Part shown: piece by piece, positions 26,650 through 34,447 of the stretch | Position numbering within the stretch: the stretch's first letter is position 1 | How the letters are laid out: every line of letters begins with the position of its first letter | Source of the DNA: Acidobacteriota bacterium | GTDB taxonomy: Bacteria; Acidobacteriota; Blastocatellia; RBC074 | Direction of reading: 5' to 3' | Length of the DNA: 64,000 bases | Assembly (NCBI GenBank): GCA_019639255.1 | Contig: JAHBSF010000005.1 | Location: 62,001-126,000, forward strand | The notes under the pieces: model-generated | Databases searched by the model: none | What the model was told of the DNA's origin: nothing | What the model saw: only the letters and a program-made list of their open reading frames with translations | Position numbers and translations under genes: made by a program

Positions 26650-26784
26650 GATCCCTCCAAATTCAAATCGAGTCGGAGCGAAAATTTCAAAGCTGCACAC
26701 GAAGGAAAACCCTCCAGCTTGCGAGCAAACCAGCGGATCGAAGGTTTACCGATATGGAAATTGTGCTGGATGACGGCAAGGTAA

Positions 26785-27363
26785 TCAGCTCGTCTTCTTA
26801 TTCATCAGGATGTCCAGTATTTCAGCGGCCCTGGTGCGTCCGCCGTGCGATTTGCTGATCTTTGAGAAAAAGACAATCCCATTCTGATCAACCAGGAAGG
26901 TCGAGGGATAGGCTGTTTCGCCGGGGGCTTCCCAGCGCAACCCATACAGATTGGTGAACTCGTAGCCCGGATCCAGCAACAGTTCAAAATTCTCAGGCAG
27001 CTTCTTATCGGCCACGAACTCTGCGGCGCGCGCGTCCAGATTCTCGGGCGGGCCTGGATAGACGAGGATCACATGAGCCTTCGCCTCCGCAAAGCCCTGA
27101 GAATTTTTCAGAAAATCATGCACTTGCTGGTTGCACAGAGGGCACTGATAACCGGGATATCCTCGAAGCACTACGAGGACAACCCTGCCCTTTGCGGTCG
27201 TTTCGGAAAGACGAACGCGCTTTCCCTGCTGCGTTGATAAAGTGAAATCAGGCGCCTTGTCGCCTACGGCGGGCGGCGTCGAAACCGTGTGTAGCGGTGC
27301 GGCGGCAGCCGCCGTCAGAAAAGGCAGAAGAAGCGATAAAAGTATACGTTGCAAAGCAATCAT
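26785..27363 (-). CDS. Exported peroxiredoxin-like (AhpC/TSA, redoxin) protein
   Basis: 192 residues. Signal peptide (1-22), then a redoxin fold: VGDKAPDFTLSTQQGKRVRLSE, RGYPGYQCPLCNQQVHDFL with a CPLC pair in place of the peroxidatic PxxxTxxC, and AYPSTFLVDQNGIVFF with the cis-Pro. An AGGGGG directly abuts the ATG, so a TTG nine bases in (third codon after) could be the real start. Probable periplasmic thiol oxidoreductase. Confidence 0.82.
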   Translation of the reverse strand: MIALQRILLSLLLPFLTAAAAAPLHTVSTPPAVGDKAPDFTLSTQQGKRVRLSETTAKGRVVLVVLRGYPGYQCPLCNQQVHDFLKNSQGFAEAKAHVILVYPGPPENLDARAAEFVADKKLPENFELLLDPGYEFTNLYGLRWEAPGETAYPSTFLVDQNGIVFFSKISKSHGGRTRAAEILDILMNKKTS

Positions 27364-27384
27364 CCCCCTGTGAATTGATATGTA

Positions 27385-27679
27385 TTTACAGCGGTTTCGA
27401 TTTTGGTGATCAGTACTCAGTAAACAAAGTTTTTGAGTTTTTCAGCCGCGGAGCGGCGAAAGATCTGTAGCCTGGTGCGTGAGCGCCAGGTCAGCAGGCG
27501 AAAAACGTCCGAGCCCTGAAAGGGCGAAAGATCTTCCGCCCCTCCGGGGCTGGCGCCGCTTCTCTACATCTACCCAGGGCTCGCCGCCCTGGGCTACAGA
27601 TCTTTCGCCGCTCCGCGGCTGAAAAACAAAAAGAACATAATTGGCAGAGTACTGAACAATGAACCCGAAACCGCTGTAA
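27385..27679. repeat. Family B palindromic element, copy 1 (diverged arms)
   Basis: About 295 bp, beginning TTTACAGCGGTTTCGATTTT and ending CCGAAACCGCTGTAA. The middle 200 bp closely match the copy at 57,120 (GAGCCCTGAAAGGGC, GCCCCTCCGGGGC, CCCAGGGC...GCCCTGGG hairpins). The right outer arm has diverged, so the terminal inverted repeat is broken. No coding capacity and no flanking duplication that I can see. Confidence 0.85.
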
Positions 27680-28028
27680 GGTGTAGTGCGATATGCACGC
27701 CTGTCGAACATAGCATCAATATATCTCGAAATCCTGCTGGAATATTCCCGCCGCCGCAATATATTCCCTCGCTATCTGCTGAGTCGAGGCGGGCGACTGT
27801 TTCGCACGCATTTAGCCGATTTCGCGCCGCCGCCAAAGAGGTCAGGCTGCGCTCGCGGTCTGAGTAATCATCGTTGGCGGCAAGGATTGGAATAATTCGG
27901 ACCTCGTCGCGGATAACATATTTGATTGGTCTAGCCTGGTATGGAACCTGAAGTAAGGACGCTTTGCCCCGACTTCAGGGATGGAGCAGGTTTTGGAAGT
28001 CCCAAGCAGTTAACGAGAGGAACTACAT
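27680..28028. other. Intergenic region with possible minus-strand gene remnant
   Basis: About 350 nt between family B copy 1 and the DoxX gene. On the minus strand a stop-free frame without a start codon runs from about 27,978 down to the element, with coding-like text such as KYVIRDEVRIIPILAANDDY. It may be the body of a gene whose 5' end was lost and whose 3' end was replaced by the element. Weak evidence. Confidence 0.3.
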
Positions 28029-28457
28029 ATGAAGCTGAATAAAGGTCTGAACATCCTGAGTTGGGTGTTACGCCTGGTCGTCGCCGTCATTCTCTTTCAA
28101 ACACTCTTCTTCAAGTTCACCGGCGCGGAAGAGTCGGTGTACATCTTCGCCAAACTGGGGATCGAACCCTGGGGCAGGATCGGATCGGGGGTGGTTGAAT
28201 TGATCGCGGTAATCCTGCTGTTGGTTCCTTCGACCGTCACGATTGGCGCGATCCTGTCGCTGGGAGCCATCGGCGTCGCGATTCTGAGCCATCTGACCAA
28301 ACTCGGCATCGTGGTTATCAATTCTGATGGCGCGTCTGACGGCGGATTGCTTTTTGCCCTCGCGCTGATCGTGTTTGTGGGCAGCGCGATTATCCTGATT
28401 CTTCACCGGCGTGAAGTCCCGGTTATAGGCCCGACATTGTTTGGCAGCAGCGCTTGA
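28029..28457 (+). CDS. DoxX-like membrane protein
   Basis: 142 residues with four hydrophobic segments, the size and layout of DoxX/DoxD-like inner-membrane proteins (LRLVVAVILFQTLFFKFTGAEESVYIFAKLGI..GRIGSGVVELIAVILLL). The family is tied to thiosulfate:quinone oxidoreduction in some archaea and to redox stress elsewhere; here no partner is next to it. GAGAGGA eight bases before ATG fixes the start. Confidence 0.85.
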   Translation: MKLNKGLNILSWVLRLVVAVILFQTLFFKFTGAEESVYIFAKLGIEPWGRIGSGVVELIAVILLLVPSTVTIGAILSLGAIGVAILSHLTKLGIVVINSDGASDGGLLFALALIVFVGSAIILILHRREVPVIGPTLFGSSA

Positions 28458-28469
28458 ATGCTGCGGAGG

Positions 28470-28557
28470 AAGAGAGATAACGGAACAAACGAAATAAGAC
28501 GGAACAAACGGAAATATTCAACTTTTCCGTAATTTTCGTATTATTTCGAATGTTGCG
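28470..28557. repeat. Family A palindrome, copy 5 (loop reversed)
   Basis: Left arm AGAGATAACGGAACAAACGA, loop ATATTCAACTT (the reverse orientation of copies 1-3), right arm TTTCGTATTATTTCGAATGT with a decayed outer end. Convergent gap between DoxX and the VOC remnant. Confidence 0.87.
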
Positions 28558-28573
28558 AGGAGGTTTTTCTAGG

Positions 28574-28798
28574 TTATCTTTCGATCAATTGCATCGCGTG
28601 CGCATCGGGATCGCGCACCAGAAAGCTTCGTTTGAAGCCCAACACCGGCTCCGGCAGTTCGATCACGCTTGACGAGATGAACGCGAATTTGCCTTCGCGC
28701 AATCTCGCCATACTCGAAAGAAGCAGCGACGACAACAGCGCCAGTAGTATTCCGCTTTGCCAGATTCGATCTTTCCGGTTTGTGATGTTTCGATGCAT
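28574..28798 (-). pseudogene. VOC/glyoxalase-family remnant with internal deletion
   Basis: 74 codons. The first 30 residues read as a signal or anchor (IWQSGILLALLSSLLLSS), and the last 35 (FAFISSSVIELPEPVLGFKR, SFLVRDPDAHAMQLIE) are the C-terminal strand pair of a VOC domain with its metal-binding Glu region. The roughly 100 residues expected in between are absent. The frame is preserved, so a short product may be made, but it cannot form the paired beta-alpha-beta3 fold. Lies 10 nt after the GMC remnant on the same strand, so both were once one operon. Confidence 0.65.
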
Positions 28799-28808
28799 AG
28801 CCCTTCGC

Positions 28809-29492
28809 CTATTTCATCCTTTCGAGTATGTGATCGCCCACGCGCAAGGCATTCGCCATAATCGTCAGCGCCGGATTGACCGCCGCGCTCGAACAGAAGA
28901 AGCTCCCATCCACGACGTACAGGTTATCTACCTTGTGCGACTTGCAGTTCGGATCGAGCGCCGAGGTCTTTGGATCTTTTCCGAACCGGATCGTACCGTT
29001 CTGGTGCGCGACGCCCGCGAGCGGGATGCGATCGCCCAAAAAGAGATTCCGCGCAAACAGACCCTGATGGCAGTCGTGGCCGTGAACATCGCACTTCGTC
29101 TGCTGTTTCATCGGATCTTGCAGCTTCGATTGCAGTCGCTTGTGCGGCTCCTGGTTGTTGGGGGTGTACGACAGGACGACGTTGCCTTGCCGGTCGAGCG
29201 TGACGCGGTTGTTCGGATCGGGCAGGTCTTCGGAAGTCAGCCAAAAATCGAGCGAGTGCTTCGCCATCAAATCCAGAGTGAAACCGGGCGCGATGGCCGG
29301 CGCTCCGGCGGAAAGCGCCACTCCATCGAGCTTTCCGAATGACGAATTTCGCCGAAGTCTTCCTTGCGCAGGCGGAACAGAGCCGCGCCGTAGAACTTGG
29401 TGTTGCCGCCGACGTAATAATTCGTATGCGAGGGTTCCGCCGCCCGCGCCCGTTCCTATGATGATCACGTCGTAGTGGTTCGAGTAGGGCAT
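28809..29492 (-). pseudogene. GMC oxidoreductase remnant (deleted and frameshifted)
   Basis: Functional GMC oxidoreductases have 500-600 residues; this locus has about 228 codons. It begins with the FAD motif HYDVIIIGTGAGGGTLAYEL, then in another frame (about 29,340-29,440) reads YYVGGNTKFYGAALFRLR, typical of the family, before returning to the first frame and ending with YVVDGSFF and NPALTIMANALRVGDHI, the C-terminal active-site block. So there is at least one large deletion and a frame change. AGGAG before the ATG at 29,492 is still intact. Confidence 0.75.
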
Positions 29493-29637
29493 ATGTTTCT
29501 CCTTGTACATTTATTGTCGTGCAGGCGCAGCAGCACCTTCTCTCTGGATTTAATCCCGCCAGTCAGCGGGTAAATTCCAGGCGGCGAGAAAAGGATCAGG
29601 ATTGTCTGGCTATGGCTTTAGCGGTGAAAGAGCGAAA
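29493..29637. other. Intergenic stretch upstream of the GMC remnant
   Basis: Contains the GMC leader and a short CCCGCC dyad (TCCCGCCAGTCAGCGGGT, about 29,553-29,570) similar to the hairpins at 2,848 and 10,143. Nothing else is recognisable. Confidence 0.35.
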
Positions 29638-29730
29638 AAAGATGACGAAACAAACGAAAATAAACTGAAATCACGAAAATGGCCGAACTTTTCGTTCGTT
29701 CCGTTTCATTCCGTCTGTTCCGTTATCTCT
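29638..29730. repeat. Family A palindrome, copy 6
   Basis: Left arm AAGATGACGAAACAAACGAAA, loop ATGGCCGAACTT, right arm CCGTCTGTTCCGTTATCTCT. It lies in a tandem (minus, minus) gap and borders the inverted repeat that flanks the following SDR gene. Confidence 0.87.
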
Positions 29731-29732
29731 GA

Positions 29733-29759
29733 TGTCCCGAAGTCGTGTGGTTTGATCTA
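29733..29759. repeat. Left arm of an inverted repeat flanking the SDR gene
   Basis: TGTCCCGA-N4-GTGTGGTTTGATCTA. The reverse complement with the same 4-nt spacer occurs at 30,737-30,763, on the other side of the SDR gene. 23 of 27 positions match. Confidence 0.7.
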
Positions 29760-29864
29760 CCCATCTCACGCGGCCCGAGTTGAGGTCGTAATCTGATGTT
29801 ACAGACCGGGCAGGCTGAATTTTCTCAACGCTGCGTCGTCGATGACGGGGATTGCGAAATTCTC

Positions 29865-30632
29865 CTATTGCTCTTCGTAATTCCAGGTCAGCCCGCCGTC
29901 CACGTAGTAGGTGGATCCGGTCACGTAATCAGCGTCATCCGACGCCAGAAAAACGGCCACGCTTGCCACATCGCCGGTCTGTCCCAATCGCCCGAGCGGA
30001 ATCTGTCCCAGCAAAGCGTTCAATTTCATCGGGTCGTTGAGCAGCTTCGTGTTGATCGGCGTTTCGATTGCGCCGGGCGCGATGTTGTTGATGTTGATGC
30101 CGAGCGGCCCAAGCTCGACGGCCAGGTTGCGCGTGAGCATCTTCACTCCTCCTTTACTGGCGCAATAGGCCGAGAAATTCGGGAAGGGAAGCTCTTCGTG
30201 GACGGATGAGATGTTGACGATTTTGCCGCGACGGTTGGTCGCTCGCAAATGACGCACCATTTCCTGCGCGGCGAAAAAAACGCCTTTCAGGTTTACATTG
30301 AGCACCTTGTCGTAATCTTCCTCAGTCACCTCCCAGAACGGCGCGTGCGTTTCAAGGCCCGCGTTGTTGACCAACACGTCGAGGCGCCCGAAATGCTCGG
30401 CCGCCGTATTGATCAGCCGCCGAATGTCCGCCACTTTGCCCAGGTCGGCTTGCACGATCAATCCGCGACGACCAGCGGCCTCGACTTCGGCCAATGCCTC
30501 TTCCGCCCCCGTCGCCGTGCGGTTGTAGTTGATGACGACATCCGCGCCTTCCTGCGCGAAGCGGACGGCGATGGCGCGTCCGATGCCCTGGCTGCTGCCC
30601 GTGACGAGTGCAATCTTGTTCTTCAGTCTCAT
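29865..30632 (-). CDS. SDR-family glucose 1-dehydrogenase-like oxidoreductase
   Basis: 255 residues. TGSSQGIG cofactor motif, NNAG, catalytic Ser in NISSVHEE, Tyr and Lys in YCASK, and the family end VDGGLTWNYEEQ. The tail and the VHEELPFPNF segment are those of NAD(P)-dependent glucose 1-dehydrogenases, though related gluconate and 3-oxoacyl reductases look alike, so the substrate is not certain. GGAGGAAG precedes the ATG. The gene sits inside an inverted repeat (29,733-29,759 and 30,737-30,763), with a family A copy outside each arm. Confidence 0.85.
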   Translation of the reverse strand: MRLKNKIALVTGSSQGIGRAIAVRFAQEGADVVINYNRTATGAEEALAEVEAAGRRGLIVQADLGKVADIRRLINTAAEHFGRLDVLVNNAGLETHAPFWEVTEEDYDKVLNVNLKGVFFAAQEMVRHLRATNRRGKIVNISSVHEELPFPNFSAYCASKGGVKMLTRNLAVELGPLGININNIAPGAIETPINTKLLNDPMKLNALLGQIPLGRLGQTGDVASVAVFLASDDADYVTGSTYYVDGGLTWNYEEQ

Positions 30633-30736
30633 TCTCTTCCTCCAGATTTCAATTGTTCCCGGAACCCGGGTTATCGGTTCAAGGAAGAAATCCAGGGTCT
30701 ACGCGGATTTATTCCGTGCTCGATTTACCAGGCTTT

Positions 30737-30763
30737 TAGATCAAACCACACTAGCTCGGGACA
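30737..30763. repeat. Right arm of the inverted repeat flanking the SDR gene
   Basis: TAGATCAAACCACAC-N4-TCGGGACA, partner of 29,733-29,759. Distance between outer ends is about 1.03 kb. Confidence 0.7.
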
Positions 30764-30767
30764 ATAA

Positions 30768-30822
30768 AGAGAGATAACGGAACAAACGAAATGTAACGAA
30801 AATTACTGAAACTGATGAAGTT
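30768..30822. repeat. Family A, half copy (left arm only)
   Basis: GAGATAACGGAACAAACGAA runs to TTACTGAAACTGATGAAG; the right arm is missing. Next to the SDR-flanking inverted repeat. Confidence 0.8.
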
Positions 30823-30948
30823 GGTCGGAGGGTTCGATATGGGCCCGTTGATGCCGAACACGGCAAGTTCAATCCGCAGAATGTTCATTGTTTATGGCTG
30901 CATCGAAATCATTGCGTCAATCGCCGCCGAACCGACGGCGTCCCAGCA
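30823..30948. other. Intergenic, probably decayed sequence
   Basis: About 125 nt after the half copy. No promoter or stem is evident. Short coding-like text on the minus strand (DAVGSAAIDAMISMQP then a stop) may be debris of a lost gene. Confidence 0.3.
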
Positions 30949-31275
30949 CTATCCAAAATTACATTTGAAGATGCAGCGTTGGTGGTTGTGATGGTGCAGC
31001 TTGGCGCACAATACGCTGCGCGCGCCTTTTAGCCGCAGGTAGCCTTCAGCCGCGAGCAGCATCCCCAGCGGCGGGGCCGTGAAATAGATCCACAGAGAAT
31101 TCCAAATCCGGGCGTTGAATGCTGAGCCGAAAGTCCGCGCCGGATTCATGCTCATCCCCGAGAACGGCGATTCGACGATGATATAGGTAGCAACCAGGGC
31201 GCCTGCGATCAGTCCCGTGTAGCGCGCGATGTTCATACGGTTCGATACATTGAGCACCATCGTCATCTGATAGAA
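30949..31275 (-). pseudogene. Aquaporin/MIP-family C-terminal fragment
   Basis: About 105 codons carrying the second half of a major intrinsic protein: TGLIAGALVATYIIVESPF, the second NPA box in GMSMNPARTFGSA, a last TM segment (WIYFTAPPLGMLLAAEGYL) and the tail CAKLHHHNHQRCIFKCNFG. The first three TM helices and the first NPA box are missing; upstream the frame runs into the 3' part of the subtilase gene. So it cannot form a channel alone and is a truncated pseudogene. Confidence 0.78.
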
Positions 31276-31306
31276 GGCGTTCAATCTATCCCTTCGTTTC
31301 CTGGAT

Positions 31307-32788
31307 TCATTCAGCAATGTGCAACACGGAATTGAAACCGCCGTGATTGTCTTCGGTTTTGAGGCCATTGCATGGATCCTCAAGCCAACGCTCGCCGTCC
31401 ACGACAAGCTTGTACTGGTAAGTTCCGGGCGGAAGGATCGGCAATGCCGCCTGCCACATTCCGCTCGCGTGTCTGGCGAGGCGGTTCTGTTTCGGATTCC
31501 AGTCGTTGAAGTCGCCGGCGATTGAAACCTGCTTCGCCGCATCGTCGTGATACCAGAAAACCAGCTTGCCCTTATCGATGCGCGGAGCGTTGAAATCGCA
31601 CTCTTCGTGCGTGTGCGCTTCGCGTCCGGCTTCGGCGACTGCGCGTTGTGCGTTCAGCACGCCGTACCCTTGATGGCGCAGCGTCAATCGCGGCGCTCGG
31701 CTCGCCGTTGCAATCAGGATGTTTTTGATTACTCCGGGTGTCAGTTTCGGATTTGCTTCAAGCATCTGTGCGATGACCGACGCGACAATCGGAGCCGCGA
31801 ACGAAGTCCCATCCACGTGCTGGTAATGCGTGGCGACGATTTTACGTTCGCGTAAATGGGCTTCCGCTGTTTCGCGAATCTCACTCGTGGACGCATCGAC
31901 GATGGAATCGGGCAACGCCGCCGCCTGCCATAATTCACCAGCCAGTTTTTGCTGTTTGTAATCGGGCGCGGCGGCGATCAGCGAGAGCGCCTCCGCCTGA
32001 CGATAAAAATCTGATTCGGGCAGAATCGGCGCGGCGACCCAGATCGCCGGCGCGACGATCTCCGGCTTCATCAGCCCATCAATCGTCGGCCCGAAACTGG
32101 AGCAATAGGGATCAGGGTTATCTGTATCCAGTTCGTTATGGTCGTTGTATCCGCCTACCGTAATCACGGATGGCGCATTGGCCGGAGGAATAGGACGCGG
32201 CTGATCGGTGCAACCGGCATTGCCCGAGGCAACGACAACCGTGATTCCGGCTTGCACGGACCGTTCGGCCGCCGCGTCCACCAGACTGTCTTTGTAGGAC
32301 GTTTCGAGATCGCCGCCGAGCGACATGCTGACGATGCGAATCCGGTAGCGATCCTTGTTGGCGATCACCCAATCCAATCCGCGGACGATGTTTTCATCGG
32401 TGATGCGCCCGCGATCGCTGACTTTGACCAGCACGACCATCGCTTCCGAAGCCAGGCCGCGATACACGCCGTCAGACAGAAAGCCATTCCCGGCAGCCGT
32501 CACCGAGGTCTGCGTGCCGTGCCAGTCCCACGACTGTGGGGACGACTCGACATCGAGTCGCGCTTCCGGGTTCGCCGCGTCGTGATATGCCAGGATGCGG
32601 TTGTGGGGTCTGACCAGATCCGGATGGGGATAAAACCCAGAGTCCAGAAATGCGATTGTGACTCCACGCCCTGCGTGCGTCGTATCCGCGCTCAGGCGTT
32701 CCGCGACCGGAATCACCGCGAAACGATTGAGCGCGTGCGTGTGCGGATGATCATCCGTCGAAGCATCGGTTTTGATTGCTGTATTCAT
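31307..32788 (-). CDS. S8 subtilisin-like protease with C-terminal glycogen-binding-like domain
   Basis: 493 residues. Catalytic triad Asp49 (FLDSG), His90 (WHGTQTS) and Ser329 (DGTSFAAP), oxyanion Asn190 (ASGNAG). Residues 409-493 form an early-set beta-sandwich of the CBM48/AMPK-beta type: VSIAGDFNDWNPKQNRL, MWQAALPILPPGTYQYKLVV, WLEDP. No signal peptide or propeptide is visible, so it may act in the cytoplasm or leave by another route. GGAGAGGG lies before ATG 32,788. Inference: a protease brought to glycogen or alpha-glucan by its C-terminal domain. The downstream aquaporin remnant may once have shared the transcript. Confidence 0.85.
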   Translation of the reverse strand: MNTAIKTDASTDDHPHTHALNRFAVIPVAERLSADTTHAGRGVTIAFLDSGFYPHPDLVRPHNRILAYHDAANPEARLDVESSPQSWDWHGTQTSVTAAGNGFLSDGVYRGLASEAMVVLVKVSDRGRITDENIVRGLDWVIANKDRYRIRIVSMSLGGDLETSYKDSLVDAAAERSVQAGITVVVASGNAGCTDQPRPIPPANAPSVITVGGYNDHNELDTDNPDPYCSSFGPTIDGLMKPEIVAPAIWVAAPILPESDFYRQAEALSLIAAAPDYKQQKLAGELWQAAALPDSIVDASTSEIRETAEAHLRERKIVATHYQHVDGTSFAAPIVASVIAQMLEANPKLTPGVIKNILIATASRAPRLTLRHQGYGVLNAQRAVAEAGREAHTHEECDFNAPRIDKGKLVFWYHDDAAKQVSIAGDFNDWNPKQNRLARHASGMWQAALPILPPGTYQYKLVVDGERWLEDPCNGLKTEDNHGGFNSVLHIAE

Positions 32789-32917
32789 CTATGTATTCCC
32801 TCTCCTGCCAGCCGTGAATCGGGTCGCTCAAAGCAACCGCCTTGACTGTAATCCGCAGTTGTCAGGGGAATATTCCAGATAGCGGTTGAAACCCGGCAAT
32901 TCCCGGTTTGGTAAAGA

Positions 32918-33008
32918 AAGAGAGACATCGGAACAGACGGAATGAAACGGAATGAAACGGAACAAACGAAAAGTTTGATCATTTTCGTGATTTCCGTCTA
33001 TATCACGG
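32918..33008. repeat. Family A palindrome, copy 7 (diverged)
   Basis: Left arm GAGACATCGGAACAGACGGAA with a doubled GGAATGAAAC, loop AGTTTGATCATTT, right arm TTTCCGTCTATATCACGGTT decayed at its outer end. Tandem gap on the minus strand. Confidence 0.8.
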
Positions 33009-33015
33009 TTTCAGA

Positions 33016-34434
33016 TCATCCCAGGACAATCGGCAGCAATAGTCCCAGTCCCAGCACGAAGAGCCACAATGCGGGCGCCGGTGTGCCCACGGGCCGCGTG
33101 AGGCGCGCTTCAAGAGCGGCGATGCGCGGGTCCAGCCGTAGCCAGTCGTTGTGGCGGCGTTCCAGAATCAGAAACACCACCGCGGTCGCCGCGCCGTAAA
33201 TCAGGTGGCCGACGAGCGACGGCAATAATGCGCCCGCCGCCTGAGTCGTCCACACGAACGAACCGCCCAGCAGAATCGGCATCAACGTCAGCGGCCCGAT
33301 GAACCACCAGACAAGGCCGTAAACCAGTCCCCACGCCACACCCGATCCGAAATCCGGCGCCTCGTGTCGGAACAGCAGGCCGTAGCTCATGCCGATGAGC
33401 GAACTGATCATCATATGGACGATGAAACCGACGACGAGCGATGAACTGCCAACCAGGTTCGCTACCTTCGGCAGAAAGCCGATGGCGAGCATCACGAGCG
33501 AAAAGAGGAATCCCCCGGCCAGGCTCGCCGCTGCACCCCACTTCAACGAATACAAAAAGCGCGAGCCTGCTCCTTCACGTTCCCGGTTGATCGGATCGGA
33601 ATATTTGAAGAAGCCGACCCACAGACGATCGAGCGCGGCGTAGATCAACCCGACGATCAGACCGTAAACGATGTGCCCCACCAGCGAGCCGAATAACGCG
33701 GAGCCGCGCTGGTAGGACCAATCGAGCCGATTGCCTTGCCAGATCGGCATAACGGTCAACGGCCCCAGAAACCACCAGAACAATCCATAGCCCGCCCCCC
33801 AGCCCATACACGATCCGTAACCGCGCACATCGCGTTGGAACAACACGCCGAAACTCGCGCCTATGATGACCGCGAAGACGAAGTGCAGCGTCATGCCGAC
33901 CATCATTGAATCGGAGCCCGCCAGTCCCGCGATGAGCGGAAAGAAATTGGCCTGCGCCATCCACTTGCCGAACGCCCAGCCGCCGACGATGCCCGCCAGC
34001 CCGCCCACGATGATCGCCCGCGGCCAACTGAAAGGCTGCGGTCTCTCCGCTCGAAGCTCTGTTTGAAAAAGCCCCAACGTTCCAAGCGCCAATCCCAGCG
34101 GCGTTCCAAAACAGATTGTGTAAGCGATCAATTCGGGAAAGTGAGCGCGCGCGGCGTCGAGCATGCCCATTGTGGGCATCCCGTCCATCAGCACCGGAAC
34201 AATCCCCGCGGGGATGGCCAGCCAAAGCAGGAATGCGTAGCCGAGTCCCCACAACAACCCAGCGCCCGGACTGACAGCGCGCCGAGCAGCCAGCAGCGCG
34301 AAGATCAGGCCGTAGAGGGCGCCGAGCAAAATGCTCCCGCTCATTGAAGCGTCGACAACCATCGCGCTCGCCGCGCCGCCCAGCGCGCCGACGAGGGCGC
34401 AGATAAAGATTGAAATCAGCAGTGAGTAACGCAT
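33016..34434 (-). CDS. Polytopic membrane protein with internal duplication
   Basis: 472 residues, about 10-12 hydrophobic segments. Residues 145-290 and 305-425 are copies of one unit: [22 protein letters not shown] pairs with [39 protein letters not shown] pairs with [17 protein letters not shown], and [14 protein letters not shown] pairs with [14 protein letters not shown]. The first 130 residues look like a third, worn unit. GGAGAG six bases before ATG 34,434 beats the GTG one codon earlier. It follows the NDH-2 gene by about 13 nt, so both are co-transcribed, and that enzyme's N-terminal membrane part has a similar glycine-rich look. Function unknown. Confidence 0.75.
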   Translation of the reverse strand: MRYSLLISIFICALVGALGGAASAMVVDASMSGSILLGALYGLIFALLAARRAVSPGAGLLWGLGYAFLLWLAIPAGIVPVLMDGMPTMGMLDAARAHFPELIAYTICFGTPLGLALGTLGLFQTELRAERPQPFSWPRAIIVGGLAGIVGGWAFGKWMAQANFFPLIAGLAGSDSMMVGMTLHFVFAVIIGASFGVLFQRDVRGYGSCMGWGAGYGLFWWFLGPLTVMPIWQGNRLDWSYQRGSALFGSLVGHIVYGLIVGLIYAALDRLWVGFFKYSDPINREREGAGSRFLYSLKWGAAASLAGGFLFSLVMLAIGFLPKVANLVGSSSLVVGFIVHMMISSLIGMSYGLLFRHEAPDFGSGVAWGLVYGLVWWFIGPLTLMPILLGGSFVWTTQAAGALLPSLVGHLIYGAATAVVFLILERRHNDWLRLDPRIAALEARLTRPVGTPAPALWLFVLGLGLLLPIVLG

Positions 34435-34447
34435 CACGTCTCTCCGT

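Noticed and set aside
26762-26784. Short plus-strand frame starting ATGGAAATTGTGC between the DinB and peroxiredoxin genes
   Set aside because: Too short, no SD, no motif, and it overlaps the next gene end.
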